This document shows positions 8,428 through 16,384 of a stretch of DNA of 64,000 nt, piece by piece (the stretch's first letter is position 1; the number at the start of each line of letters is the position of its first letter). Below the pieces are notes generated by a model. It saw nothing but the letters and a program-made list of their open reading frames with translations. It had not been told where the DNA came from and ran no database searches. Made by a program: the position numbers and the translations under genes. The stretch is from AC-32 sp963754265 (GTDB lineage: Bacteria; Actinomycetota; Thermoleophilia; Gaiellales; Gaiellaceae), in assembly GCA_963754265.1 (NCBI GenBank), contig CAVWFB010000007.1, positions 124,001-188,000 of the forward strand. The letters run 5' to 3'.

Positions 8428-9189
8428 TCAGCGGTCGGGGTCGGAGCGCCGCGGCAAAGGCGGCAGCGCCCTCTCCTGCCCGAACTCGCGCTCCGCGGCG
8501 CGCGCCGCCGCCCAGTGGCGGACGACGAGCCCGACGGGCAGGAGCACGATCAGGGCGAAGATCCCGAGCGGAACGAGCAGCCAGCGCTGGGTCAGATGCG
8601 GGCCGATCCCCGGATCCTTGGGCTCCGGCCCTCCCCGGGGCTGGTCGGCGGCCGTCACGAGCGTCTCGCGGGGCTGGAAGTAGTCGACGCGCCAGCGACG
8701 CGCCGGTCCGGAGCCAGAGGCCAGAAGCTCCATGTCCACCCCCAGCGGCTCGACCTTGCGCGTGCGCGCACGCACGTAGAGCTGGACCATCACGTCGTTT
8801 CGATAGGACGCCGCGATTCGGGCACCGTGCCTGTAGACCGGGTAGCGGTAGATCGGGCTCTCCCCGTGCGCCCACTGCTCCCGGGTGAGGTCACCCCGGA
8901 GATTCGCGGTCGACAGGTCGTACGCTCCGGCGAGATCCTTGCCCTCGACCCCGTCCTCGACGAATCGCTCGACGACGGAGAGGATCTTGCGGCGATCGCC
9001 GGCCGCCAGCCGGACCGGCACCTGCTCGTGGGTCACCTGGGCGCGGCCGCGCTCGAACGTCTCCTTGTGCGGTTTCGCCGTGTTCGTGAAGTGGAGGCCG
9101 AGGACCGTCGCGACCAGGGCTGCGGCGGCGACGACCGCGGCGACGAGCGCTCGCTTCCGGCGACGCGGTGAATCGAGCAGACCCCGCAC
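8428..9189 (-). CDS. Membrane protein of unknown function with an extracytoplasmic domain
   Basis: One helix near the N-terminus (ALVAAVVAAAALVATVLGL), an outer domain of about 170 residues, then a second helix (LLVPLGIFALIVLLPVGLVV) and a charged tail. GTG at 9189 is preferred over the GTG three codons upstream because a TATCGT box (9197-9202) lies 7 nt before it. It sits just upstream of the transglycosylase on the same strand, so a wall or secretion role is possible. Family not recognised. Confidence 0.6.
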   Translation of the reverse strand: MRGLLDSPRRRKRALVAAVVAAAALVATVLGLHFTNTAKPHKETFERGRAQVTHEQVPVRLAAGDRRKILSVVERFVEDGVEGKDLAGAYDLSTANLRGDLTREQWAHGESPIYRYPVYRHGARIAASYRNDVMVQLYVRARTRKVEPLGVDMELLASGSGPARRWRVDYFQPRETLVTAADQPRGGPEPKDPGIGPHLTQRWLLVPLGIFALIVLLPVGLVVRHWAAARAAEREFGQERALPPLPRRSDPDR

Positions 9190-9297
9190 GGAAAGCACGA
9201 TAGCGGTGGTGGCGCTACGCGCTGTCCCAACGTTCAGGCGCGACCTTTAGTACGTTCGCGCCGTAAGGCAAGGCTAGGCACAAGGAAGGGGAGAGAG

Positions 9298-10893
9298 ATG
9301 ACGAAAGCCCGTTTGGGCCTGCTCGTGTTGGTCGCGATCGGCGTCGGCTTGTTCTTCGCCACCACCGTGCGGGCCGAGCCGCCGGGTGGCGAGGGCGAGG
9401 GCGAGAAGACCTCGCTGGCGCCGTCCAAGGCCAACAAGCCCGCCAAGCACGGATGGCTCTTCGAATGCACGACGCCTTCCGGCGGGCCCAACACCACGCT
9501 CGACTGCGACGACCCGTTTCCGAACAACGAGCCGAACATCGTGGTCGACCCGACGAACCCGCAGCACCTGATCTCGAGCTCGAACGACTACGGGTCGTGC
9601 TGCGACCAGTACTACACGACCTTCAACGCCGGAGCGACGTGGTCGACCGGGAACATGTCGGTCGAGGACTCGAGCCGCACCGGCAGCGATCCCGTCACCT
9701 CGTTCGACGTCAAGCACCACGTGGCTCTGCACTCGTCACTGAACTACACCTTCAACGACGAGGGCGAGACCTGCGACGGCGACGTGGTCGTCTCACCCTC
9801 GCACGACGGCGGGCTCTCGTGGCAGAAGCCCGTCGTCGTCTACAGCGGCCAGGGTTGTGACCTGGATCCCACTCAGATCTTCAACGACAAGGAGTGGATC
9901 ACCACCGACAACAACCCGAGCTCGAAGTTCTACGGCCGCACCTACGTGACCTGGAGCGCGTTCGTCTCGCACAACGGCGAGTATGCGTCGTCGGCGATCT
10001 GGGAGTCGCACAGCGACAGCGGCGGCCACTCCTGGTCGAAGGCGAAGGAGATCTCGGGATCGAACCCCGCGATCTGCATCTTCCAGGAGGACGGGCCTGC
10101 CGGCGTGTGCGACGAGGATCAGTTCTCGAATCCGGCCGTCGCACCCGACGGCACGGTCTACGTCGCCTTCGAGAACAGCCAGAACACTGCCCTCTGGGAG
10201 CCCGGAGAGGTCAACGACGACCAGTACCTGATCGTCAAGTCCACCGACGGTGGCGCGACCTGGTCGAGCCCGCGCTTCGTGGTGGGCCTCGAGGACGGCT
10301 CGCACGACTATCCGATCAACGACGACGGCCGCCAGACGCTGACCGGGTACCAGGTTCGCGTCAACTCGGCCGGCAACATCGCCGTCGACGCGAGCGGGAA
10401 GGTCTACCTCGTCTTCGACGACAACCGCAACGGAATCCACGACAACGCGAACCCGGTCACGAACATCGACACCTTCGTGACCAGCTCGGCGAACGGCGGC
10501 ACCACGTGGACGAGCCCGGCGCTCGTCGACACGGGCGCCGGCGACCAGTGGTTCCCGTGGATCGACGTGAACCCGCTCAACGGGCGGATCGGGATCCTCT
10601 ACCACGATCGCGGTGCCTCCAACGGCCCGACCTACAACACCGCGCTCGCCGAGGGCGCGCCCGGGTCGCTGGTGAAGACCGTTCTCAGCACGGCCCCGTC
10701 GAACCCGACGCTGTCGGAGTTCTTCCAGGCCGGCATTCCGACCTGCGAGTTCTGTGCGCTCTTCCATGGCGACTACATCGGGCTCGCCTACGGCAGCGAC
10801 GGCCACGCGAACGCAACCTGGACGGACATGCGCGTTCCGTCTCCGTTCACGCCCGGCCTGTTCCTGCAGTTCATCGACTACGCACGCAAGTAA
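9298..10893 (+). CDS. Secreted sialidase/BNR-repeat-like protein
   Basis: 531 residues with a signal peptide (cleavage near RAEPP at about 26) and a six-bladed sialidase-like fold. Several Asp-box-like repeats are visible: SHDGGLSWQ, STDGGATWS and SANGGTTWT. Paired cysteines (SCCDQ, CEFC) suggest disulfides. The ATG has a strong GGAAGGGGAG ribosome site. The sialidase catalytic Arg triad cannot be assigned by eye, so enzymatic activity is uncertain. A perfect-stem terminator follows. Confidence 0.75.
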   Translation: MTKARLGLLVLVAIGVGLFFATTVRAEPPGGEGEGEKTSLAPSKANKPAKHGWLFECTTPSGGPNTTLDCDDPFPNNEPNIVVDPTNPQHLISSSNDYGSCCDQYYTTFNAGATWSTGNMSVEDSSRTGSDPVTSFDVKHHVALHSSLNYTFNDEGETCDGDVVVSPSHDGGLSWQKPVVVYSGQGCDLDPTQIFNDKEWITTDNNPSSKFYGRTYVTWSAFVSHNGEYASSAIWESHSDSGGHSWSKAKEISGSNPAICIFQEDGPAGVCDEDQFSNPAVAPDGTVYVAFENSQNTALWEPGEVNDDQYLIVKSTDGGATWSSPRFVVGLEDGSHDYPINDDGRQTLTGYQVRVNSAGNIAVDASGKVYLVFDDNRNGIHDNANPVTNIDTFVTSSANGGTTWTSPALVDTGAGDQWFPWIDVNPLNGRIGILYHDRGASNGPTYNTALAEGAPGSLVKTVLSTAPSNPTLSEFFQAGIPTCEFCALFHGDYIGLAYGSDGHANATWTDMRVPSPFTPGLFLQFIDYARK

Positions 10894-10906
10894 GGCCTGA
10901 CGCGAC

Positions 10907-10936
10907 GAGGAGGGCCGCAGCGATGCGGCCCTCCTC
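10907..10936 (+). terminator. Strong 12-bp-stem hairpin
   Basis: GAGGAGGGCCGC (10907-10918), a 6-nt loop and GCGGCCCTCCTC (10925-10936) form a perfect 12-bp stem 13 nt after the BNR-protein stop. Confidence 0.75.
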
Positions 10937-10970
10937 CCGCGCCGTCCGTGTGTGCTGAGACAGTCCCGTC

Positions 10971-11333
10971 GTGGGCGCTGTTCGCGGGCAGTTCAGCATG
11001 CTCTTCTCGTGGGAGGAGCACCACCAGCGGCTGCTGGCCCGCCTGGCCATGGTCGTCCTCCTGACGCTGGTCGTCGATGCAGTGTGCTCGGTGGCCATCT
11101 ACTACGCCGAGCGACACGCACGCGGAACGGAGATCACGGGCTTCGGGGACGCGCTCTTCTTCACGACCGTCCAGCTCCTGACGGTCTCGTCGCAGCTGCG
11201 AAACCCGCTAACCGCCGCCGGACGGATCGTCGACGTGGTACTCGAGCTCTGGGCGGTACTCGTCGTCGCCGGCTCGGCAGGCGCGCTGGCGGCCTTCTTC
11301 CAGAACGCCGACGCAAGCTCCCCGCCCGGCTAA
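10971..11333 (+). CDS. Two-helix ion-channel-like membrane protein with a degenerate selectivity filter
   Basis: 120 residues. A cytoplasmic N-terminus with FSWEEHHQR is followed by an outer helix (MVVLLTLVVDAVCSVAIYY), a pore-helix-like stretch and an inner helix (IVDVVLELWAVLVVAGSAGAL). The layout matches the two-helix K+ channel fold, but the filter position reads TVQLLTVSS instead of TVGYG. GTG at 10971 has GACAGT (10959-10964) 6 nt upstream; the in-frame ATG at 10998 is the alternative. Potassium selectivity is doubtful. Confidence 0.6.
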   Translation: MGAVRGQFSMLFSWEEHHQRLLARLAMVVLLTLVVDAVCSVAIYYAERHARGTEITGFGDALFFTTVQLLTVSSQLRNPLTAAGRIVDVVLELWAVLVVAGSAGALAAFFQNADASSPPG

Positions 11334-11439
11334 CCGAGGCTTAACCGAGCCGGAAGGAAGCCCTTGCCCGGCCATGGGCAGGGCTTGGGCAGCCGTTCCA
11401 TAGCGTGGGAGCACAGTCCCACGACGTTGGAGGTGCAAC

Positions 11440-11820
11440 ATGAAACGGTCTCTTCTGATCACGCTCGTCGCTCTTGCCGTAGCGGTGCCGGCCGCCCTCG
11501 CGTCGGGAGGCGACGGCACGCGAATCGCGCTCAAGCCCGTCAAGGCCTTCCCGGCGGCCAAGGGCTCGGCCAAGTTCAAGGCGAAGCCCGGCGAGCGCGA
11601 GCTGCAGGTCGAGGTCGAGCACATTCGCCGGCTCGCCGGCCGGCGGGTCGTGGTCGTCGTCGGCGGCGCGAAGCTCGGCACGGCGAAGGTGAGCGCCCTC
11701 GGCGCGGCGCGGCTCAGCCGCAACAGCGAGCTGGGCCAGCGTGTCCCTCAGGTCTCCGCAGGAACGGTGGTGAAGGTGCGCACCGGTGGCGGAACGACGG
11801 TCGTCAAAGGGTCGTTCTAG
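11440..11820 (+). CDS. Small secreted protein, unknown function
   Basis: 126 residues with a signal peptide (LLITLVALAVAVPAALASG). The mature domain is rich in Val, Gly and Lys and probably all-beta (RRVVVVVGGAKLGTAKV). The ATG has a GGAGG ribosome site 7 nt upstream. A 7-bp inverted repeat CGTGGGA/TCCCACG (11404-11423) lies just before it, a possible operator or leader hairpin. No family recognised. Confidence 0.6.
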   Translation: MKRSLLITLVALAVAVPAALASGGDGTRIALKPVKAFPAAKGSAKFKAKPGERELQVEVEHIRRLAGRRVVVVVGGAKLGTAKVSALGAARLSRNSELGQRVPQVSAGTVVKVRTGGGTTVVKGSF

Positions 11821-11940
11821 CCGAGTCACGAGGCGGCCGGCCGGGGTCAGCTCGGTCGGCCGCGACGCCTTCCGGACCGGTCATCGGATCACGAAACCCC
11901 TGCACCTGGGACTAGTCCCGGAGAGGGAGAAAAAGCTCAC

Positions 11941-11969
11941 TTGCAATCGGGATGGCACAGGGGTAGCTT
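11941..11969 (+). promoter_or_regulatory. Sigma70-like promoter for a leaderless gene
   Basis: TTGCAA (11941-11946), a 17-bp spacer and TAGCTT (11964-11969). The predicted transcription start falls at about 11976-11977, exactly at the GTG start codon at 11977. Confidence 0.6.
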
Positions 11970-11976
11970 CCGGACC

Positions 11977-12531
11977 GTGATCGTTCACACCAGGGCCTTT
12001 GGGGTCGCCTTTGGACTGGTCCTTCTCGTCGCAGCATCGATCGGTGCTGCGTCGGTGCAGGCGGCCGCCAGGCACGTCAGCTACGGCAAGCCCGGGAAGG
12101 TGGAGACGCCCAAGATCCAGGGGTCGCACTCGAAGGCCGCGGACAAGCCGCTGGTGATCGTCCCGAAGCACAAGCTCTGGCGATCTCCAGCCAAGGCCGG
12201 AGTCGGGAAGCGCCAGAAGGTCTGCAACCAGATGCAGATCTGGACCCAGGTCGGATCTCCGCCCACGGCGTGGAAGATCTACAAGACGAGCCCGAACTAC
12301 TGCACCTGGTTCAAGCCCAACCAACTCGGGGAGATGGGTGACTGGAGCTGGGTTGGCGAGGTCGCTACGCCGTACCACGTCGAGTTCGTCGTCACCTGGG
12401 CGACCCAGAAGCGCAAGCTCGCGAAGGCGACGTACGACTACAACGTCGCCGGCGACTACAAGTGTCTGACCTTGTTCTGCCTGGTCGACACCGATCCGAC
12501 GACGAACTTCCCGTACGTCAGCTTCAACTAG
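11977..12531 (+). CDS. Secreted protein of unknown function
   Basis: 184 residues from GTG 11977. A signal peptide (AFGVAFGLVLLVAASIGAAS) is followed by a Lys-rich segment and a Trp/Tyr-rich domain with four cysteines (KVCNQ, NYCTW, KCLTLFC). Starting at 11977 puts the promoter box 7 nt upstream and leaves a normal signal peptide. The fold is unknown. A strong hairpin lies between it and the convergent FtsX-type permease gene. Confidence 0.6.
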   Translation: MIVHTRAFGVAFGLVLLVAASIGAASVQAAARHVSYGKPGKVETPKIQGSHSKAADKPLVIVPKHKLWRSPAKAGVGKRQKVCNQMQIWTQVGSPPTAWKIYKTSPNYCTWFKPNQLGEMGDWSWVGEVATPYHVEFVVTWATQKRKLAKATYDYNVAGDYKCLTLFCLVDTDPTTNFPYVSFN

Positions 12532-12588
12532 GAGGGCTTGACGAAACGCCGTCTCTGCCTCCCGGGCTCGGCTCTCGGCTAGATCCAC

Positions 12589-12629
12589 GTGCGCCCCGTC
12601 GGCAGGCGGCCTGCGCCGACGGAGCGCAC
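12589..12629. terminator. Bidirectional hairpin between convergent genes
   Basis: GTGCGC and CCGTCGGC pair with GCCGACGG and GCGCAC around an 11-nt loop with a single mismatch. It sits between the end of the secreted protein gene and the end of the FtsX-type permease gene and can serve both strands. Confidence 0.7.
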
Positions 12630-12639
12630 GGATTGAACA

Positions 12640-15207
12640 TCACTCGTACTGCAACGCCTTGAGGATGTTCAGGCGAGAGGCGCGCCGCGCGGGCACCACC
12701 GACGCGAGCAGGCCCGCGGCCGTCGCCCCGATGACGAACACGGCCAGCGTCCGCCACGGAATCGCGAACACGATGCCCTGGTCCGACAGCGCCTGGGTGG
12801 TGAGCCCGGCGAGGAAGGCGCCCACCGCGATGCCGAGCGCTCCGCCGATCAGTGCCGTGACCACGCCTTCGTAGCGGATCATCCGCCGTACCTGCCGGCG
12901 TGTCATGCCGACCGCCCTGAGCATCCCGATCTCACGCGTCCGCTCGAACACGGACAGCACGAGCGTGTTGACCACGCCGAACAGGCTGATCAGCACGGAG
13001 AGCCCGAGCAGCACGTAGAGGATGTTCAGGCCGAGCTTGATGTCGTCTTCCTGGGTCTGCTTGAACTGGCTCGCCGTCTGGATCTTCGCGTCCGGGAAAG
13101 CGGCCAGCGACCGATCCAAGCGGGCCGTGTTCGCGTCGTTGACGCCGCCCTTGATGTTGACGAGCGCCATCAGGTCCCGCGGCGCCGAGTAGCTGGCGTC
13201 GAAGGTCGCCGCCGACATCGTCACGCTGCCGAAGGGCGAGCCGCCGTTCGGCGGGTCGAAGATGCCCTTCAACCGCAGGTTGAGCACCTTCCCGGTCGGC
13301 GTCGTGACGGCGATCGGGGAGCCGAGCTTCAGGTGATGCGTCTTCGCGTAATCCTTGCTCACGAACGCGCCGTCCCGGCCGAGCTGTGCCGGAACGCTCG
13401 TCGAGCCCTGGGCCCAGTCGATGCGAACCGTCTTCGCCAGGTTCGGCCCGACCGCCGTGACCTGGGTGTTGTCTCCGAAGACGCGAGCGTCTCCGCCGCG
13501 AATCGGCGAGACCGCCGTCACGCCCGGAGCCAAGGCCACGGCGCCGCCGGCCTGCTTCGTGAACGGATCGAAGCCGTTCTCGGCCGTTACCGCGTAGTCC
13601 GCGACGAAGAGCTTGTCCACGGCGTCGGAAAACGAGGCGCGCAACCCGGCGCCCAGGATGGCGACGAACGTGATCAATGCCACGCCGATCATCAGCGCCG
13701 ACGCGGTCGACGCGGTCCTGCTCGGATTCCGCATCGCGTTCTCTCGGGCGAGCGTGCCGGCGGTGCCGCCGATCCGCGCGCCCGGCCAGCCGAGCACTTC
13801 TGCAAGCGGCTTGACCGCTCGCTTGGCATTCAACGAGACGCCCACGAACAGCATCAACGTCCCGATGCCGAGAGCCAGCAGGCGGGTCGCGGTCGGCAGG
13901 CCACCAGCGAAGATCCCGTAGACGAGCAGCAGGATCCCGACCGCCAGCGTCACGATCGAGGCGATTGGCCCGAAGCGCGACAGTCGAGCGGCCGGCAATT
14001 CCGCACCCTCGCGGACCGCAGCGATGGGCGGCACACGTGTCGCCCTGAGCGCCGGGCGGAGGCTCGCGAGGAGCGTCACGACGATGCCGACCGTCAGGCT
14101 GACGATCACCGTGCGCGCCGAGAAGACCGTGCCGCCCTTCGGGAACTCGACCCCGATCGCGACGAACAGCGCGTTCAGCCCTTTCGCGATCCCGAGGCCG
14201 AGGAAGAGGCCGACGACAGAGGCGGCGGCCCCGACGACGAATGCCTCCAGCATCACCGCGCGCAGCACCTGCCGCCGCGAGCCGCCGATCGTCCGCAACG
14301 TGGCGAACTCACGCACGCGCTGGGCGATGGTGATCGACAGCGTGTTCGCGATCACGAACGCTCCCACGAACAGCGCGATTCCGGCAAAGCCGAGCAGGAA
14401 CTTCTGGATCATTCCGAGGGAGCTGTTGACATCGTCTACGGCCTCTTGGGTCTGCGCCGCCGACGTCTTCACCTTCGCGGTCGCCGGCAGCAGCGGCCGG
14501 ATCTCGGAGACGAGCTTCTCGGGCGTCACCCCGTCCTTCGCCGCGAGCTGGATCCCGTCGAGCTTGCCCACCTTCGAGAACAGCTTCTGCGCGGTGGGGA
14601 TGTCGAAGATCGCGATCGTGGCGGAGCCGATCGACGAGCTCTCGGCGTACGTCGCGATTCCGGTGATCTCGAACCGTCGTGCGCCCTGGTCGGTGGCAAC
14701 GCCGATCGTGTCGCCGAGTGCGTAGTGCTTCGTATCCGCAGTGTGCTTGTCGATCGCGATCTGTCCGCCGCCGACCGGCCACCGACCCTCGGCGAGTTTC
14801 AGAGGATTGAAGCGCGCATCGTTCGGCGGGTCCACGCTCGAGGCGATGCTCCCACCGCCCCCGGTCGAGATGACCTTGCCGTCGCGTCCGATGAGCTGTG
14901 CCTCGCCCCCGACCTCCCCTGAAGCCGTTGCGACATCGGGCAGTTGCCGCACCTTCACGAGCACGGAGGCCGGAAATGCCGGTGTCTCGGCGGTGTTGCT
15001 GTTGTCGTTCTTGAACGCGACCTTGCCGCTGATCACCGCGTCGGAATTCTGGAACGAATGGTCGACGATGTTCGTGAACGCCGCGGTGATCGTGTCCGTC
15101 AGGACGTAGGTGCCGCTGATCATCGAGACGCCGAGCACGATCGCGAGCGCGGTCAGCAGCGTTCGGAGCTTGCGCCCCCACAGTCCTTTGAGGGAGACGG
15201 CGGTCAT
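12640..15207 (-). CDS. FtsX/MacB-type ABC transporter permease with two FtsX domains
   Basis: 855 residues. An N-terminal helix (LLTALAIVLGVSMISGTYVL) leads into a large outer domain (about 40-255). A first FtsX block follows (about 265-385), then two central helices, a second outer domain, and a second FtsX block (about 735-855) with the conserved ending RASRLNILKALQYE. This is the actinobacterial double-FtsX architecture. Its start overlaps the end of the ATPase gene by 4 bp (ATGA), so the two form one exporter, probably for lipid, peptide or cell-envelope cargo. The substrate is unknown. Confidence 0.92.
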   Translation of the reverse strand: MTAVSLKGLWGRKLRTLLTALAIVLGVSMISGTYVLTDTITAAFTNIVDHSFQNSDAVISGKVAFKNDNSNTAETPAFPASVLVKVRQLPDVATASGEVGGEAQLIGRDGKVISTGGGGSIASSVDPPNDARFNPLKLAEGRWPVGGGQIAIDKHTADTKHYALGDTIGVATDQGARRFEITGIATYAESSSIGSATIAIFDIPTAQKLFSKVGKLDGIQLAAKDGVTPEKLVSEIRPLLPATAKVKTSAAQTQEAVDDVNSSLGMIQKFLLGFAGIALFVGAFVIANTLSITIAQRVREFATLRTIGGSRRQVLRAVMLEAFVVGAAASVVGLFLGLGIAKGLNALFVAIGVEFPKGGTVFSARTVIVSLTVGIVVTLLASLRPALRATRVPPIAAVREGAELPAARLSRFGPIASIVTLAVGILLLVYGIFAGGLPTATRLLALGIGTLMLFVGVSLNAKRAVKPLAEVLGWPGARIGGTAGTLARENAMRNPSRTASTASALMIGVALITFVAILGAGLRASFSDAVDKLFVADYAVTAENGFDPFTKQAGGAVALAPGVTAVSPIRGGDARVFGDNTQVTAVGPNLAKTVRIDWAQGSTSVPAQLGRDGAFVSKDYAKTHHLKLGSPIAVTTPTGKVLNLRLKGIFDPPNGGSPFGSVTMSAATFDASYSAPRDLMALVNIKGGVNDANTARLDRSLAAFPDAKIQTASQFKQTQEDDIKLGLNILYVLLGLSVLISLFGVVNTLVLSVFERTREIGMLRAVGMTRRQVRRMIRYEGVVTALIGGALGIAVGAFLAGLTTQALSDQGIVFAIPWRTLAVFVIGATAAGLLASVVPARRASRLNILKALQYE

Positions 15208-15992
15208 CGTGCGAGCTCCTCGCTGACCGCGATGACCTCACGAGCGCTCGAGGGGCCGAGGTCGCGAACGATCAACCCGTCGGCGAGGAAGAGGATCCGG
15301 TCCGCGATCGTCGCCGCGCGAGGATCGTGCGTGACCATCACGGTGGTCTGGCCGTACCCGTCGACGGAATCGCGCATGAGCTCGAGGATCTCTCCGCTCG
15401 TCTTCGAGTCGAGGTTGCCGGTCGGCTCGTCTGCGAAGACGATCGTCGGCCGGCTGACCAGCGCCCGGCCGATCGCCACCCGCTGCTGCTGGCCGCCGGA
15501 GAGCTCCGAGGGACGGTGCTTGCTGCGGTCCTCGAGGCCGATCTTGGCCATGAGCTCGGCAACCCACTCCTTGTCGGGCTTCTCGCCCGCGAGGGAGAGC
15601 GGGAGGACGACGTTCTCCTCGGCGTTCAACATCGGGAGCAGGTTGAAGAACTGGAAGATGAAGCCGATGTGCTGGCGCCGAAGCAGGGTGAGCTCGGTGT
15701 CGTTCAGCTTCGAGATGGCCGTGCCTGCGATCGAGACCTCGCCCGAGGTGGCCTTGTCCAGGCCGGCGAGAATGTGCATCAGAGTCGACTTGCCCGAGCC
15801 CGAAGGCCCCATGACCGCGGTGAGCTTCCCTTTCGTCACGTCGAGCGAGACGCCGCGGAGAGCGTCCACCGCGGTGTCGCCGTCGCCGTAGCGACGGATC
15901 AAATCTTGGGCGGCAACGACGGACTGTCCTGGAATGGCCGCACTCTTCGACCCGTCCTTCGTCTCGACTGCCGGAATCGCAACGGTTGCCAT
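15204..15992 (-). CDS. ABC transporter ATP-binding protein (MacB/LolD class)
   Basis: 262 residues. Walker A is GPSGSGKST, the signature is LSGGQQQR, Walker B ends IVFADEPTGNLD, and the H-loop is VTHDPR. About 25 extra residues precede the ATPase fold. ATG 15992 is chosen over TTG 15998 because AAGGAG lies 6 nt upstream. It energises the double-FtsX permease encoded next. A divergent LAL regulator gene starts 393 bp upstream, which might control it, but nothing in the sequence proves that. Confidence 0.92.
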   Translation of the reverse strand: MATVAIPAVETKDGSKSAAIPGQSVVAAQDLIRRYGDGDTAVDALRGVSLDVTKGKLTAVMGPSGSGKSTLMHILAGLDKATSGEVSIAGTAISKLNDTELTLLRRQHIGFIFQFFNLLPMLNAEENVVLPLSLAGEKPDKEWVAELMAKIGLEDRSKHRPSELSGGQQQRVAIGRALVSRPTIVFADEPTGNLDSKTSGEILELMRDSVDGYGQTTVMVTHDPRAATIADRILFLADGLIVRDLGPSSAREVIAVSEELAR

Positions 15993-16032
15993 GCTCAACT
16001 CCTTCTCTTAGCTGTTGGATGAAGGCGGCCGG

Positions 16033-16275
16033 TCATGGGATCCCGACGTCGCTGACGCGGGTCGCCGTGGTCCGCTCTGCGACGAACAGCGGCAGGAGCG
16101 CGAGCGCCTCGGCCTCTGACGTCGCTTCGACCGTCCACCAGAGCTCATGTCCACCGGAGCGGCACGACCCGATCGTCGCCTCGTGACGGAGCGGGCTCTT
16201 GTAGCCCTTGAACGAGGCGAAGACGGCGCCGCAGTCCTTGGAGTCGTGCCGGTGCTGCAACAGGTAGCGGAACAC
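16033..16275 (-). CDS. Short conserved hypothetical protein
   Basis: 80 residues from GTG, starting FRYLLQHRH. It has a compact alpha/beta pattern with two cysteines (KDCGA, GSCRSGGH) and a WWTVEATS strand, reminiscent of small YCII-like or DUF3303-like dimeric folds. This comparison is by eye only. It precedes the ABC exporter genes on the same strand with a 41-bp gap and is divergent from the LAL regulator. Confidence 0.6.
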   Translation of the reverse strand: MFRYLLQHRHDSKDCGAVFASFKGYKSPLRHEATIGSCRSGGHELWWTVEATSEAEALALLPLFVAERTTATRVSDVGIP

Positions 16276-16384
16276 ACGGCGAGCATCTCGCGTCAGCGAG
16301 TCCGCTCACATCGGGGCGCCACCCTGGTCCCCCACCCTGATTAGGCGATTCAGCTGCCCTGCTTTATCCTGTTTTTGGCAGCAC

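Noticed and set aside
9298..10893. True sialidase activity
   Set aside because: Asp-box repeats define only the fold; the catalytic Arg/Glu/Tyr set could not be assigned.
10971..11333. Calling it a potassium channel outright
   Set aside because: The selectivity filter TVGYG is missing, so only the fold can be supported.
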